NCBI GenBank assembly: GCA_948664205.1
Contig: CAPNDH010000029.1
Span: 1 to 16,867, forward strand
Direction: 5' to 3'
Length of the DNA stretch: 16,867 nucleotides
Origin: an uncultured Clostridia bacterium
Lineage (GTDB): Bacteria; Bacillota; Clostridia; TANB77; CAG-508
Each line of letters opens with the position of its first letter. The stretch's first letter is position 1. Shown one piece after another: positions 6,574-14,515 of this stretch. A model generated the notes under the pieces. It was not told where the DNA came from and searched no databases. It saw only the letters and a list, made by a program, of their open reading frames with translations. The translations under genes and the position numbers were made by a program.

Positions 6574-6873
6574 ATGCAAAATAATATTTTAGATATTCCA
6601 CAAGAATCAACCATAGATACTAAATTTGAAGTAAAGCTGGACCATAATGACAATTCTTTTTATATTGATACTTTAGATGATGTATCTAACAAATTAAGTG
6701 AGGATAATAATTTAATTAATAATATAGATACAAAAACAGATTGTTTGGCTTTAACTGTTAGAGATAACTATCATATTGTAGTTGTTAAAAACTTTTTTAA
6801 AAAGGGCTTTAGAGTTTCGTGGAAGGTTGCTTTAAGTATTTTTACTATTAACTTTTTGAATATGTTTCTATAA
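6574..6873 (+). CDS. Small protein of unknown function with hydrophobic C-terminus
   Basis: The 99-aa protein is not recognised. I start it at the ATG at 6574, because AAAGGA (6559-6564) is nine bases before it. The in-frame ATGs at 6547 and 6553 lack such a site. The first 60 residues are acidic and Asn/Asp-rich, and probably disordered. The last 40 form a compact basic-hydrophobic segment (YHIVVVKNFFKKGFRVSWKVALSIFTINFLNMFL in two parts) that ends in a possible membrane-associating or amphipathic helix. It has its own promoter, is transcribed opposite to gap, and ends at a shared terminator. The C-terminal segment looks like the conserved part. Confidence 0.7.
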   Translation: MQNNILDIPQESTIDTKFEVKLDHNDNSFYIDTLDDVSNKLSEDNNLINNIDTKTDCLALTVRDNYHIVVVKNFFKKGFRVSWKVALSIFTINFLNMFL

Positions 6874-6909
6874 AAAAACAAGAAAAATCTGAAGATTTTT
6901 CTTGTTTTT
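6874..6909. terminator. Bidirectional intrinsic terminator
   Basis: A perfect 16-bp inverted repeat (6874-6889 with 6894-6909) around a TGAA loop starts with A residues and ends with T residues. It therefore works as a terminator for the 99-aa gene on the plus strand and for the convergent TPR gene, whose stop codon is at 6911-6913. Confidence 0.9.
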
Positions 6910-6910
6910 A

Positions 6911-8254
6911 TTATTCTCTTTCTCCTTGTTCCTTCTTTTCTTTATCATGTTTTTCTTTTAAGTATTGTTTTACTCTATTTTTATACCTCATATTTGCTTC
7001 TTTATTTCTTTTTCTTACTCGTAATTGCCTTTCTTTTATTATGTCTTTATCTTTGTTTTTTGCAATCGAAAATCTTACATTTTCAATATCTGCCATTTCT
7101 CTTAGCGTTAAATCTGATATATGAGAATATTTTGCTAAGTATCCTAACGCTTCTTTTGTGCCGTAATATCCTTGATATAATTTTGTAATTAAATATAGTG
7201 CTTTACTTCTATCTGGGTATTTTTCTAAATTTCTTATTATTTCTGGTACTTCTTCTTTAGTTAATTCTCCGTTATCTATTCTTTTTATTACTTGCCTTGA
7301 ATACTCTCTTTGCTCTTTCCTTAATTGCTCCATTTTTACTTTTTGTTCATCTTCTCTTTTTTCTATATATTCTTTTGCATCTAGTCTTTTTCTGAAATTT
7401 GATATTTTCTCTTCTAATGTATCTTCATTTTCTACTAAATGTCTAGATTTATTTAATTCTTGTATTCCTCTTTCTTCGCTACCCTTCATAGCATAAAATA
7501 ATTCTGATAAGAATAATGCAGTTTCTGTATTGTTTGGATATTTATATAATTCTTGTTTTATTTCTTCTAATTTTTTATTATTTACTTGTCCATCTAAAAA
7601 CATTTTTGTTATGCTTTGCATATATTCTTGCTTTGCTTCTAACGAGTATCGTTCTGGCTCAGCTTGTTTTCTACCAAACTCTTTTTGTTCTTCTTCTAGT
7701 GAATATTGTTCTTCTTGTTCTACGTCTTTTTTACCAAATTCTTGTTGTTCCTGTTCTAACATATTTTGTTTAGCAATTTGAACAAATTCTGGTTGTTCTT
7801 CTTTCTTTACTCTTGAAACTTTATCTCTTATTTTTCCTTCTTTTCTTAGTTGTTCTAACCTCGCTTCTATTCTTTCCTTTTGCTGATTTGCTCTTTTATC
7901 ATTTGGATATTGTGATAGTATTTGTGCATTATATTCTATTGCTTTTTCTGCATTTCTTCCTCTTAATTCTAGCTCTGCCATTGTATATAATATTGATATA
8001 CTATTAGGGTTTTCTTCTAATGCTTTTTGACCGAATATTCTTCCAACATCATATTCTCTTTTTACCATATAAGATTTAATCATTTCATTTATAGCCATTT
8101 TATTATTAGGCTCTATTTCTAATATTTCAAGTGCAATATTACTTATTTGGTTTGCTATTTCCATTTTATTTTCTTGATTAACTTGCTTTTTTAATTGTTC
8201 TATTCTATTAAATTGATTTCTTATTTTTTGAATTTGTGATTCTTCTAATTTCAT
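6911..8254 (-). CDS. TPR and coiled-coil protein of unknown function
   Basis: The cytosolic protein of 447 aa has no signal peptide or membrane segment. Residues about 25-140 form tetratricopeptide-like helical pairs, for example EILEIEPNNKMAINEMIKSY and KAIEYNAQILSQYPNDKRA. A highly charged coiled-coil stretch of Glu, Gln, Lys and Arg follows, containing a tandem motif (EQQEFGKK and EQKEFGRK with YSLE after each). A second TPR-like region is near 225-390 and a very basic tail completes it. The ATG at 8254 is chosen over the one at 8269, because GAGGAG lies seven bases before the former and overlaps the latter. It starts 18 bases after the stop of the pseudo-zincin gene, so the two form a unit. 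The role is probably protein-protein scaffolding, but that is inference. Confidence 0.8.
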   Translation of the reverse strand: MKLEESQIQKIRNQFNRIEQLKKQVNQENKMEIANQISNIALEILEIEPNNKMAINEMIKSYMVKREYDVGRIFGQKALEENPNSISILYTMAELELRGRNAEKAIEYNAQILSQYPNDKRANQQKERIEARLEQLRKEGKIRDKVSRVKKEEQPEFVQIAKQNMLEQEQQEFGKKDVEQEEQYSLEEEQKEFGRKQAEPERYSLEAKQEYMQSITKMFLDGQVNNKKLEEIKQELYKYPNNTETALFLSELFYAMKGSEERGIQELNKSRHLVENEDTLEEKISNFRKRLDAKEYIEKREDEQKVKMEQLRKEQREYSRQVIKRIDNGELTKEEVPEIIRNLEKYPDRSKALYLITKLYQGYYGTKEALGYLAKYSHISDLTLREMADIENVRFSIAKNKDKDIIKERQLRVRKRNKEANMRYKNRVKQYLKEKHDKEKKEQGERE

Positions 8255-8272
8255 ACTTTTTCTCCTCATTTT

Positions 8273-9367
8273 TTAAACTTTTTTTAATATTCTATTTACA
8301 TTGTTTTTTATTTTATTAAATATTTGTACTATTATATTATCTGAAATTACTGTTAATGCTAAGTCGTTTTTTCGTTTTATTTCTGCTTCTTTTAGTATTA
8401 GTTTTTCTTCTTTTTCCTTATAATAATTCTCATAATATTGTAAGAAATATTCTTGATTTTCATTTGTATAAAACCCTATTAGTTCTTTAAAGTCTTCCAG
8501 CTTATTTTTATATAATTGTATGTCTTGCAAATTTTGTATTCTATTATAAAGCCTGTTAAAATACATTGTAAATATGCTCATTTGAGAGTCCATATATAAT
8601 TTTCTTATCAGTTCTTCTTTTTGGTAAATTTCATTCAAATATTCATTTATATTTAAGTATCCTTCTTCTGTTTTAGTTTTTATTAACCTTTTTATACCTA
8701 TTATTTCTTCTGATGCATATAGCATATCGTCTAAATTATTTTGTATACTTGTATAACTTGTTTCTCCTATTTCTTCTATTCCATCTATTATAAATTCATC
8801 TGTAGAATATATTGTACTTTTTACTAATGTTTTTTCTTTTGACATAAATAAAAGTTGTAATAATATATTACATATTAATGGGTATTTGTTTCTACTATAC
8901 GTATTTACTTTTATTCCATAAGCTTCAATATATCGTTCTTCTTCATTAAATATTTTTGCAACTATATATTGTATTGAAGCTTCGTTTAGTGCCATTGCAT
9001 ATACTTTAAATTCTGAAAATATGCATTGCCCTAATTGCTTTATTTGTCCTTTTCTATTTCGTATGTCTTGCACAGCATGTATACATTCATATAATAATTC
9101 TTTTGAAACAGTATTTATATCTTCTGTATCACTTATAAATAATGTATCTTCTTCATATGAATATATTGCACTTGTTATTCCTTCTGGAATTATTGCTATA
9201 TACATTTTTGCCCTCATTAATTTAGTGTATATATATGCATAATCTATGTAATTAAATTCATTTGATATTTTTGTTGCTACATTGTCTGATAATATTATTT
9301 GTTCTTCTTTTGTTAGTTTGCCTATTACTTTAATATCAAATTTCTTTAGTAATTTGCTTATACCCAT
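8273..9367 (-). CDS. Zincin-like protein with a broken HExxH motif
   Basis: This is a 364-aa soluble protein of no certain family. Residues 89-101 (KELLYECIHAVQD) look like the helix of a HExxH metallopeptidase, but the first His is Tyr93. The codon is TAT, one base from His. His97 remains, and about 30 residues later ALNEASIQYI offers Glu129 in the NEA context typical of a third zinc ligand. The preceding strands (YIAIIPEGITSAIYSYEEDTLFI in part) also fit the fold. The C-terminal 130 residues are helical and charged. GGGAG precedes the ATG. It is the first gene of a two-gene unit with the TPR protein. It could be an inactive peptidase used for binding, or this assignment may be wrong, since the motif is short. 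Confidence 0.7.
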   Translation of the reverse strand: MGISKLLKKFDIKVIGKLTKEEQIILSDNVATKISNEFNYIDYAYIYTKLMRAKMYIAIIPEGITSAIYSYEEDTLFISDTEDINTVSKELLYECIHAVQDIRNRKGQIKQLGQCIFSEFKVYAMALNEASIQYIVAKIFNEEERYIEAYGIKVNTYSRNKYPLICNILLQLLFMSKEKTLVKSTIYSTDEFIIDGIEEIGETSYTSIQNNLDDMLYASEEIIGIKRLIKTKTEEGYLNINEYLNEIYQKEELIRKLYMDSQMSIFTMYFNRLYNRIQNLQDIQLYKNKLEDFKELIGFYTNENQEYFLQYYENYYKEKEEKLILKEAEIKRKNDLALTVISDNIIVQIFNKIKNNVNRILKKV

Positions 9368-9463
9368 TTGTTTCTCCCTTGTTTTTTACACCTATACAAT
9401 TATATTATACTATATATTATATCGATTTTTGTTACATTTTGTTTACTTTTGTGTTACTTTTTT

Positions 9464-9829
9464 ATTATCTTGACAGACGCTATGGAAATTTATATAATAG
9501 AAATGCCTAAGGTAAAAGAATACTCAGAAGGTAAAATATTAGATGCTTGGGTAGAATTTATTAGTAATGTAGGTGATTTTGATATGAGTAAAGCTAATGA
9601 ACCAATAGAGAAGGCAAAGCAAGTACTAGAAGAAATAAGTAACGATGAACATGAGCAATACTTAGCACATTTAAGAGAAAAATACATATTAGATCAAAAC
9701 AATTTATTAGATACAGGATATGAAAAAGCTAAAACTGAAATAGCTAAAAAATTAAAAGCCGAGAATGCTGATATTTCGTTAATTATGAAAGTAACTGGTT
9801 TAACTAAAGAGGAAATTGAAAAATTATAA
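9464..9829 (+). pseudogene. C-terminal fragment of an Rpn/PD-(D/E)XK nuclease-type transposase
   Basis: The frame starting ILTDAMEIYIIEMPKVKEY and ending with an ADISLIMKVTGLTKEEIEKL-like helix-turn-helix tail matches the C-terminal third of the Rpn (YhgA-like) family. That family's members usually read LTD..EI.FIELPK, then an acidic helical part and ITGLS.EEI. The N-terminal nuclease domain with its catalytic Asp and Glu/Gln is missing. The in-frame codons before 9464 are AT-rich noise next to the promoter region of the neighbouring gene. About 120 codons survive without a stop. Oddly, the fragment contains a consensus promoter at its start. Confidence 0.75.
9470..9498 (+). promoter_or_regulatory. 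Perfect consensus sigma-A promoter sequence inside the Rpn remnant
   Basis: TTGACA (9470-9475), a 17-base spacer and TATAAT (9493-9498) are an exact match to the consensus. The predicted start coincides with an in-frame ATG at 9503, so any protein would be leaderless. Because the same bases encode family-conserved residues of the remnant, chance is possible. Confidence 0.45.
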
Positions 9830-9864
9830 TTTTGGTGATTAATTTAAAATACTAAACAATTAAT

Positions 9865-9930
9865 AAATGAGATAAGAAACTTGATTTTTGTGTGATTTTT
9901 CACATTTAGAAGTTTCTTATTTCATTTTTA
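9865..9930 (+). terminator. Terminator after the Rpn remnant
   Basis: The 18 bases 9865-9882 (AAATGAGATAAGAAACTT) pair with 9910-9927 with a single G-T wobble. The loop holds an inner TGTGA/TCACA helix. A T run follows the right arm. It lies 35 bases past the stop of the remnant. Confidence 0.65.
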
Positions 9931-10061
9931 TTTATGTTATAAATTTATTAATTTTTTCTTTTAGTATATTGAAAACTATAAATATGCTTTTTTTATCTTT
10001 TTTAATGTTATCCAGCGTTTAAAATTCTTTTTAGCCGTCCATAAAATTTTCAGAGCAACTA

Positions 10062-10095
10062 AAAAGACGTAAGAATTTTGTTTCTTACGTCTTTT
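10062..10095 (-). terminator. Terminator of the surface-protein operon
   Basis: A perfect 14-bp stem (AAAAGACGTAAGAA with its complement, 6-base loop) lies 36 bases after the stop of the vWA protein and is followed by T residues on the minus strand. Its GACGTA core recurs in the terminator at 15913-15938. Confidence 0.85.
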
Positions 10096-10131
10096 GATAT
10101 ATTCAACTATTTTATTAGTATCATTATTATT

Positions 10132-13100
10132 TTAGTTTAATGGTATATAATAAACTAATTCTAATGAATCGTCTAGTGCATTTATTGTTTGTGAATTACT
10201 AATAAATTCGTTTAAATCCCATATAAGTGTTTTTTCACTTTCATTATAAGTTATAGAATTAGCCAATAATTGTTCTTTACTTGTGCAGTCTATTATTACA
10301 GTATCACCATGTTTTATAGTTAAATGGTTGTTTCCATCTATTTTTAATTCTTTAGATAATTGTATTTTTAATACTCCATTATCTATTTCTTGACCTTTAA
10401 ATGTTCCTGTTGTTAAAGTTGTTTTAGTGTTTGAACTTGCTTCAATATCTTTAAATTGTTTTACTAACTCATCTGCATCAGTTGCTTTATGCACTGTTTT
10501 ATCTGTAGATATTGTTTGTAATAGCCAATATGGTGTTTTCTCATTAATTGGATTTGGTGTTGTTTCATATGTTGGTCCAAATCCTATTGAATATAGTTTT
10601 GCACCTTTATCTGTAATTGCTTTAGCGGCTGATTTGACTCCATCATAATCTGTGTGGGCTCCAAATCCAAGAATTCCTCCTGTTTCGTCAGATGGTTCAC
10701 CGTCTGTTAAGAACATTACTACATTTTGGTTATCTTTATATTTGCTCTCTAAACCATTTCTTCCATAAATTGCATTATATGTTGTATCAAATGCTGGTAT
10801 CATATATGTTCCATATCCGCTTGAAGCTTCTCCAATACTTATATTTCTTACTGCTGTTACTAAAGTACCATAATTGTTTGATGTTGCATAATTATTATTA
10901 CCTACTTTTATAACACTCGCACTATTGTTAAATGTTACAACAGATATTGTTGAAGTTTTATTTTGACCATTTGCATAAAAGTCATTAATAAATGTTGTTA
11001 TAGCATTTTTAGCAGCTGTTAATCTTCTCTCATCTAATGGTGCTGTTTCTTGATTGTCATTATTTGTTGAGAAGTTCATACTTGAAGATAAGTCTAATAC
11101 AAGTACTATATTAGAACCTGTTGTTTGTTTCTTTCCTTCTATCATTTCTTCAACTATAACATTCTTTTCATTTATTACAGTTGTTGCATTATCAGCATTT
11201 TTACTAATTTCTGTTATTGCATTGTTACTTGATATTTGTACATTATTTGTTACTGTTTCACCAATTTCATTTCCGTTAGCTGTTGCTGTAAATTGTAGTG
11301 TTTTTCCTGTTGTTGCAACACTTACATCACTCCATGTAATAGTTCTTGTTGTTTCATCATAGCTTCCGCCATCTGTTAATTTATCTACTTTTAAAGTTAC
11401 TCCTTCTGGTAAAGTATCTATAACTTTTACATTACCTGTTATATCTCCTGAATTTGTTAATTTAATAGTATATGTTATATCACTATTTGCATTAACTCTA
11501 GCTGTTGCTGTTTTTTCAACACTAATATTTGCTTTTTGTAATGTATTTGTTATTGTAAGACCGTCTTTTACTGTTCCACCATATGTTGCTACATATCCAC
11601 TTGGTACATTTACTTCTTCTACTGAATATGTTATTGTTTTACCATTTCTATTTGCTGGTAAATCAGTAAATTCATATTCCCATTTTCCTTGTACATTTGG
11701 TGTCATTGTTACTGGTTCTCCAACATTTGTTTTAGTTGCTTCTATCTTTGTTTTTGATTTTAATTGAACTGTTATACCTTCTGTTGGTCTATTTGCTTCT
11801 ATGTCATTTGCCCAATTTTTAGTAACTTTAATTTTTCCAGTTTCATTTACTTTTGCTGGTGTATATGAGTTTTCTATTCTTGCTACATATTCATTATTTT
11901 CTACATTATATATAGGTCCTTCATATGTAACTTGATAGTCTCCATATAATCCATTTGTTTCTCCAATTTCTTTAGCAGTATAATTTATAAGGTTTCCATT
12001 TTCATCATATTTTTGTAAGTCTGTAAATCTATATTGCCATAAGTTAATGTCATTACCAATTTGATGATTATTTTCTGTTAATATAACAGCTGTTCCTTGA
12101 GCTTTAGTATTTGCATATAATTGTACTTTTACTGTTATGTCTTTTCTACTATCATCTTGATTGTTTCCATCATTCCATACTTTGCTTACAACTACTTGTG
12201 TTTTTGCATTTTTTACGTCTTCTGGTAGTTTGAATGTATTCGTTATTGTTTTTGTTTCTTGGTTTACACTTGATTCATAGTATTTTAAGTCATTTTCGTT
12301 TTTTTCTACTTCTACTACTGTATATTTTATTTCGTTTCCATTTTCGTCATATCTTGGTAAATTTTCAAATGTATATGATGTTTCTGTTTTTGCATTCATT
12401 GTGTATGTTCCTACTTCAGTGGTTCCATTCATTAATTTTATTACTATATTTGTTGGTCTATGTACTCTTTGTGCTTCTGTGTCCACCCATACTTTTGTTA
12501 CTGGTACGTTTGTTTTTTCATTTTTAACATCATCTGGTAGTTTGAATGTATTTGTTATTGTATTTCCATCTTGTGTCATTTCATAGAATTTGTTTGTACT
12601 TGTTTCTACTGCTGTATATGTTATTTCGTTTCCGTTTTCATCATATTTTGCTAAGTTCTCAAATGTGTAATTCCATGTATTTTCTGTTCCTGTTACAGTT
12701 ACTTCTTCTCCACTGTTTGTTCCATTTGCTTTTAATTGTAGTTTAATATTTTCTGGTCTATGTACTTTTTGTGCTTCTGTGTCTGACCATACTTTTGTTA
12801 TTGCTAATTGTGTTTTTGCATTTTTAATGTCATCTGGTAGTTTAAATGTATTTGTTATTGTTGTTCCTTCTACTTTTGATTCATAGAATTTTAAGTCATC
12901 TTTATTTTCTTCTGCTTCTTCTACTGTGTAGTTTATTTCATTTCCATTTTCATCATATTTTATTAAATTTTCAAATGTTACTGTTTCTGTTGTGTTTGAT
13001 ATTGTTTTTGTTGCTACTTCAGTAGTTCCATTCATTAATTTTACTACTATGTTTGCTGGTCTATGTACTCTTTGTGCTTCTGTATCTACCCATACTTTTG

Positions 13101-13905
13101 TTGCTGTTACTTTTACATTGCTTGGATTTGATGGTATTTCTTCTTTGCCTTCATTATCTCCTGCTTTTGCTACGTTTAGTATTGTATCATCTTTAGTCAT
13201 ATCTTCTTGTTTTACTGTATATGTTACTTTTAGTTCTTTGCTATCTCCTATTGCTAAAACTGGTATTGTTTCTTTGTAGTTTGCTAGTTCATCTACTACT
13301 TCTATGTTTTTAATTGTTACTTTTCCAGTATTTTTTACTGTTATAATATATGTAACTTCGTCTCCTTCTTTTACTCTTGTTCTAAATTCTCCGTTTTCAT
13401 TTCTTATAGCCTCACCATTCACTAATGTTGCTACTTTTGAAACTTCATAGTTTGCTTCTTCATTTAATTCATCTAATTCGATATCTGTTGCTACTGTTGC
13501 TAAGCTTATTGGATTCCAACTTACTAAAAAGTTTTCTTCTGTTAGTCTTTCTACTTCTTCTTGTCTTTCTGTTACATATTCTTGGTTTGGTACATTTGGT
13601 GCTGTTGTTGATGTTGTTGTTCCTGATTGGTTTGTTGTTGTACCTTGTTCTCCTGCTTGTTCTCCATTATTTTTTGAACCTACATTTGGTTCTACAGTTG
13701 GTTCTTCTGGAGTAGTTCCTTCTTCTGGAATTACTACTGGTGATTCTGAACCTTCTACCATAGTGTTACCTTCTGTGAAAGCTCTAGCTTCGTCATTACC
13801 TTTTGTAAACATGTAAATACCTGTTGCTGATAATGCTAGTAATGCTATGATAATTGCTGTAATTATAATAGTTTTTCTACTTTTATAATTAAGTCTTGAT
13901 TTCAT
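10132..13905 (-). CDS. Large surface protein with Cna-B repeats and a vWA domain
   Basis: The 1257-aa exported protein has a basic N-terminus, one hydrophobic segment (12-33, anchor or signal peptide) and a Thr/Pro/Glu/Gly-rich stalk (50-110). A DUF11-like domain (about 152-265) is followed by five Cna-B-like domains (about 266-366, 367-466, 467-570, 571-690, 690-790), a second DUF11-like domain (793-915) and a von Willebrand A domain (930-1155) with a beta-rich end piece. Each Cna-B domain keeps the Lys, Glu and Asn for an internal isopeptide bond, for example Lys270, Glu330, Asn352 and Lys371, Glu434, Asn452. The MIDAS is complete: DLSSS with Asp938, Ser940, Ser942, Thr1033 and Asp1068. There is no LPXTG motif, hydrophobic segment or basic tail at the C-terminus, which ends VYYIPLN. 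The GGGGG ribosome site is 7 bases before the ATG, 25 bp after the sortase gene. It is probably an adhesin. Confidence 0.92.
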   Translation of the reverse strand: MKSRLNYKSRKTIIITAIIIALLALSATGIYMFTKGNDEARAFTEGNTMVEGSESPVVIPEEGTTPEEPTVEPNVGSKNNGEQAGEQGTTTNQSGTTTSTTAPNVPNQEYVTERQEEVERLTEENFLVSWNPISLATVATDIELDELNEEANYEVSKVATLVNGEAIRNENGEFRTRVKEGDEVTYIITVKNTGKVTIKNIEVVDELANYKETIPVLAIGDSKELKVTYTVKQEDMTKDDTILNVAKAGDNEGKEEIPSNPSNVKVTATKVWVDTEAQRVHRPANIVVKLMNGTTEVATKTISNTTETVTFENLIKYDENGNEINYTVEEAEENKDDLKFYESKVEGTTITNTFKLPDDIKNAKTQLAITKVWSDTEAQKVHRPENIKLQLKANGTNSGEEVTVTGTENTWNYTFENLAKYDENGNEITYTAVETSTNKFYEMTQDGNTITNTFKLPDDVKNEKTNVPVTKVWVDTEAQRVHRPTNIVIKLMNGTTEVGTYTMNAKTETSYTFENLPRYDENGNEIKYTVVEVEKNENDLKYYESSVNQETKTITNTFKLPEDVKNAKTQVVVSKVWNDGNNQDDSRKDITVKVQLYANTKAQGTAVILTENNHQIGNDINLWQYRFTDLQKYDENGNLINYTAKEIGETNGLYGDYQVTYEGPIYNVENNEYVARIENSYTPAKVNETGKIKVTKNWANDIEANRPTEGITVQLKSKTKIEATKTNVGEPVTMTPNVQGKWEYEFTDLPANRNGKTITYSVEEVNVPSGYVATYGGTVKDGLTITNTLQKANISVEKTATARVNANSDITYTIKLTNSGDITGNVKVIDTLPEGVTLKVDKLTDGGSYDETTRTITWSDVSVATTGKTLQFTATANGNEIGETVTNNVQISSNNAITEISKNADNATTVINEKNVIVEEMIEGKKQTTGSNIVLVLDLSSSMNFSTNNDNQETAPLDERRLTAAKNAITTFINDFYANGQNKTSTISVVTFNNSASVIKVGNNNYATSNNYGTLVTAVRNISIGEASSGYGTYMIPAFDTTYNAIYGRNGLESKYKDNQNVVMFLTDGEPSDETGGILGFGAHTDYDGVKSAAKAITDKGAKLYSIGFGPTYETTPNPINEKTPYWLLQTISTDKTVHKATDADELVKQFKDIEASSNTKTTLTTGTFKGQEIDNGVLKIQLSKELKIDGNNHLTIKHGDTVIIDCTSKEQLLANSITYNESEKTLIWDLNEFISNSQTINALDDSLELVYYIPLN
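12196..13110. repeat. Tandem Cna-B coding repeats (three near-identical units)
   Basis: Three consecutive units of about 300 bp encode TKVW-DTEAQ--HRP at their start, KYDENGNEI-YT or RYDENGNEI-YT in the middle and ITNTFKLP-D-KN-KT at their end. The first and third are the most alike, and stretches such as the ones at 12458 and 13058 are almost identical at the DNA level. A fourth (571-690) and fifth domain have diverged. Confidence 0.85.
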
Positions 13906-13930
13906 TTTTTTACCCCCATTTTTTATTTTT

Positions 13931-14515
13931 TTATAAAACTTCTCTTGCCTTTGTTACAAGTCTATTTTTATGCCCATTTGTACATGTTATTAGTGTAATT
14001 TCTCTTGAGTTTGGTTCTACACTTTCTATACATGTTACATCGTCTGGGTCAATTGTGTATATTTTAAATACTTCGTATTCGACTGTATTTAATTCTAAGT
14101 CTGTCATTTTTATTTTGTCGCCTATTTCTAAGTACTTTGTTTTTCCAAACATTGTACCATTTTTGTAGTTGTGTCCTGCCATAGTGTAGTTCCCTATATC
14201 ATTTATGTTGTTTCCCCAAAATTTTGTTATAGCTACTTTCATGGCTTCATCACTTGTTGTGCTTACTATTGGATATTTGATATCTATTTTAGGAATTTCT
14301 ATTATTCCTTCTACATCATATCCATCCACTTTTATAAGTTCTTGTTTATTTTCTTCATTGTTTGTTTCTGTGTTTATATTTTCTATTTGTGCAACTACTG
14401 CTGATAGTTTATCTTCGTTTTTTTCTCTTCTTATATATTCTGTTCCTATTATTACTCCAAATATAATTGCTCCTATTATTAGTAGAATTAAAATTATATC
14501 ACAGATTTTTTTCAT
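13931..14515 (-). CDS. Sortase
   Basis: This 194-aa membrane-anchored transpeptidase has an N-terminal membrane segment (5-26) and an extracellular catalytic domain. The triad is visible: His115 in TMAGHNYKNG, Cys178 in TLITCTNG and Arg185 in HKNRLV. IEIPKIDIKYPIV and TTSDEAMKVAITKFWG are typical sortase-barrel segments. I do not assign a class with confidence; the TLITC-NG-R pattern resembles the clostridial B/D-like groups. The ATG overlaps the stop of the upstream gene (TAATG), so translation is coupled. The only sorting-signal-like tail in this window is on that upstream product. Confidence 0.93.
   Translation of the reverse strand: MKKICDIILILLIIGAIIFGVIIGTEYIRREKNEDKLSAVVAQIENINTETNNEENKQELIKVDGYDVEGIIEIPKIDIKYPIVSTTSDEAMKVAITKFWGNNINDIGNYTMAGHNYKNGTMFGKTKYLEIGDKIKMTDLELNTVEYEVFKIYTIDPDDVTCIESVEPNSREITLITCTNGHKNRLVTKAREVL

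Noticed and set aside
6468..6653. 61-aa frame on the minus strand with hydrophobic middle and Lys-rich tail
   Set aside because: It overlaps the 99-aa gene, and its Lys tail is the translated T-rich tract; no ribosome site was found.
9368..9463. Upstream extension of the Rpn-type frame
   Set aside because: The residues are Phe/Leu/Ile/Tyr-rich noise from the AT-rich promoter region of the neighbouring gene and do not resemble the family; only from about 9464 does the frame match.
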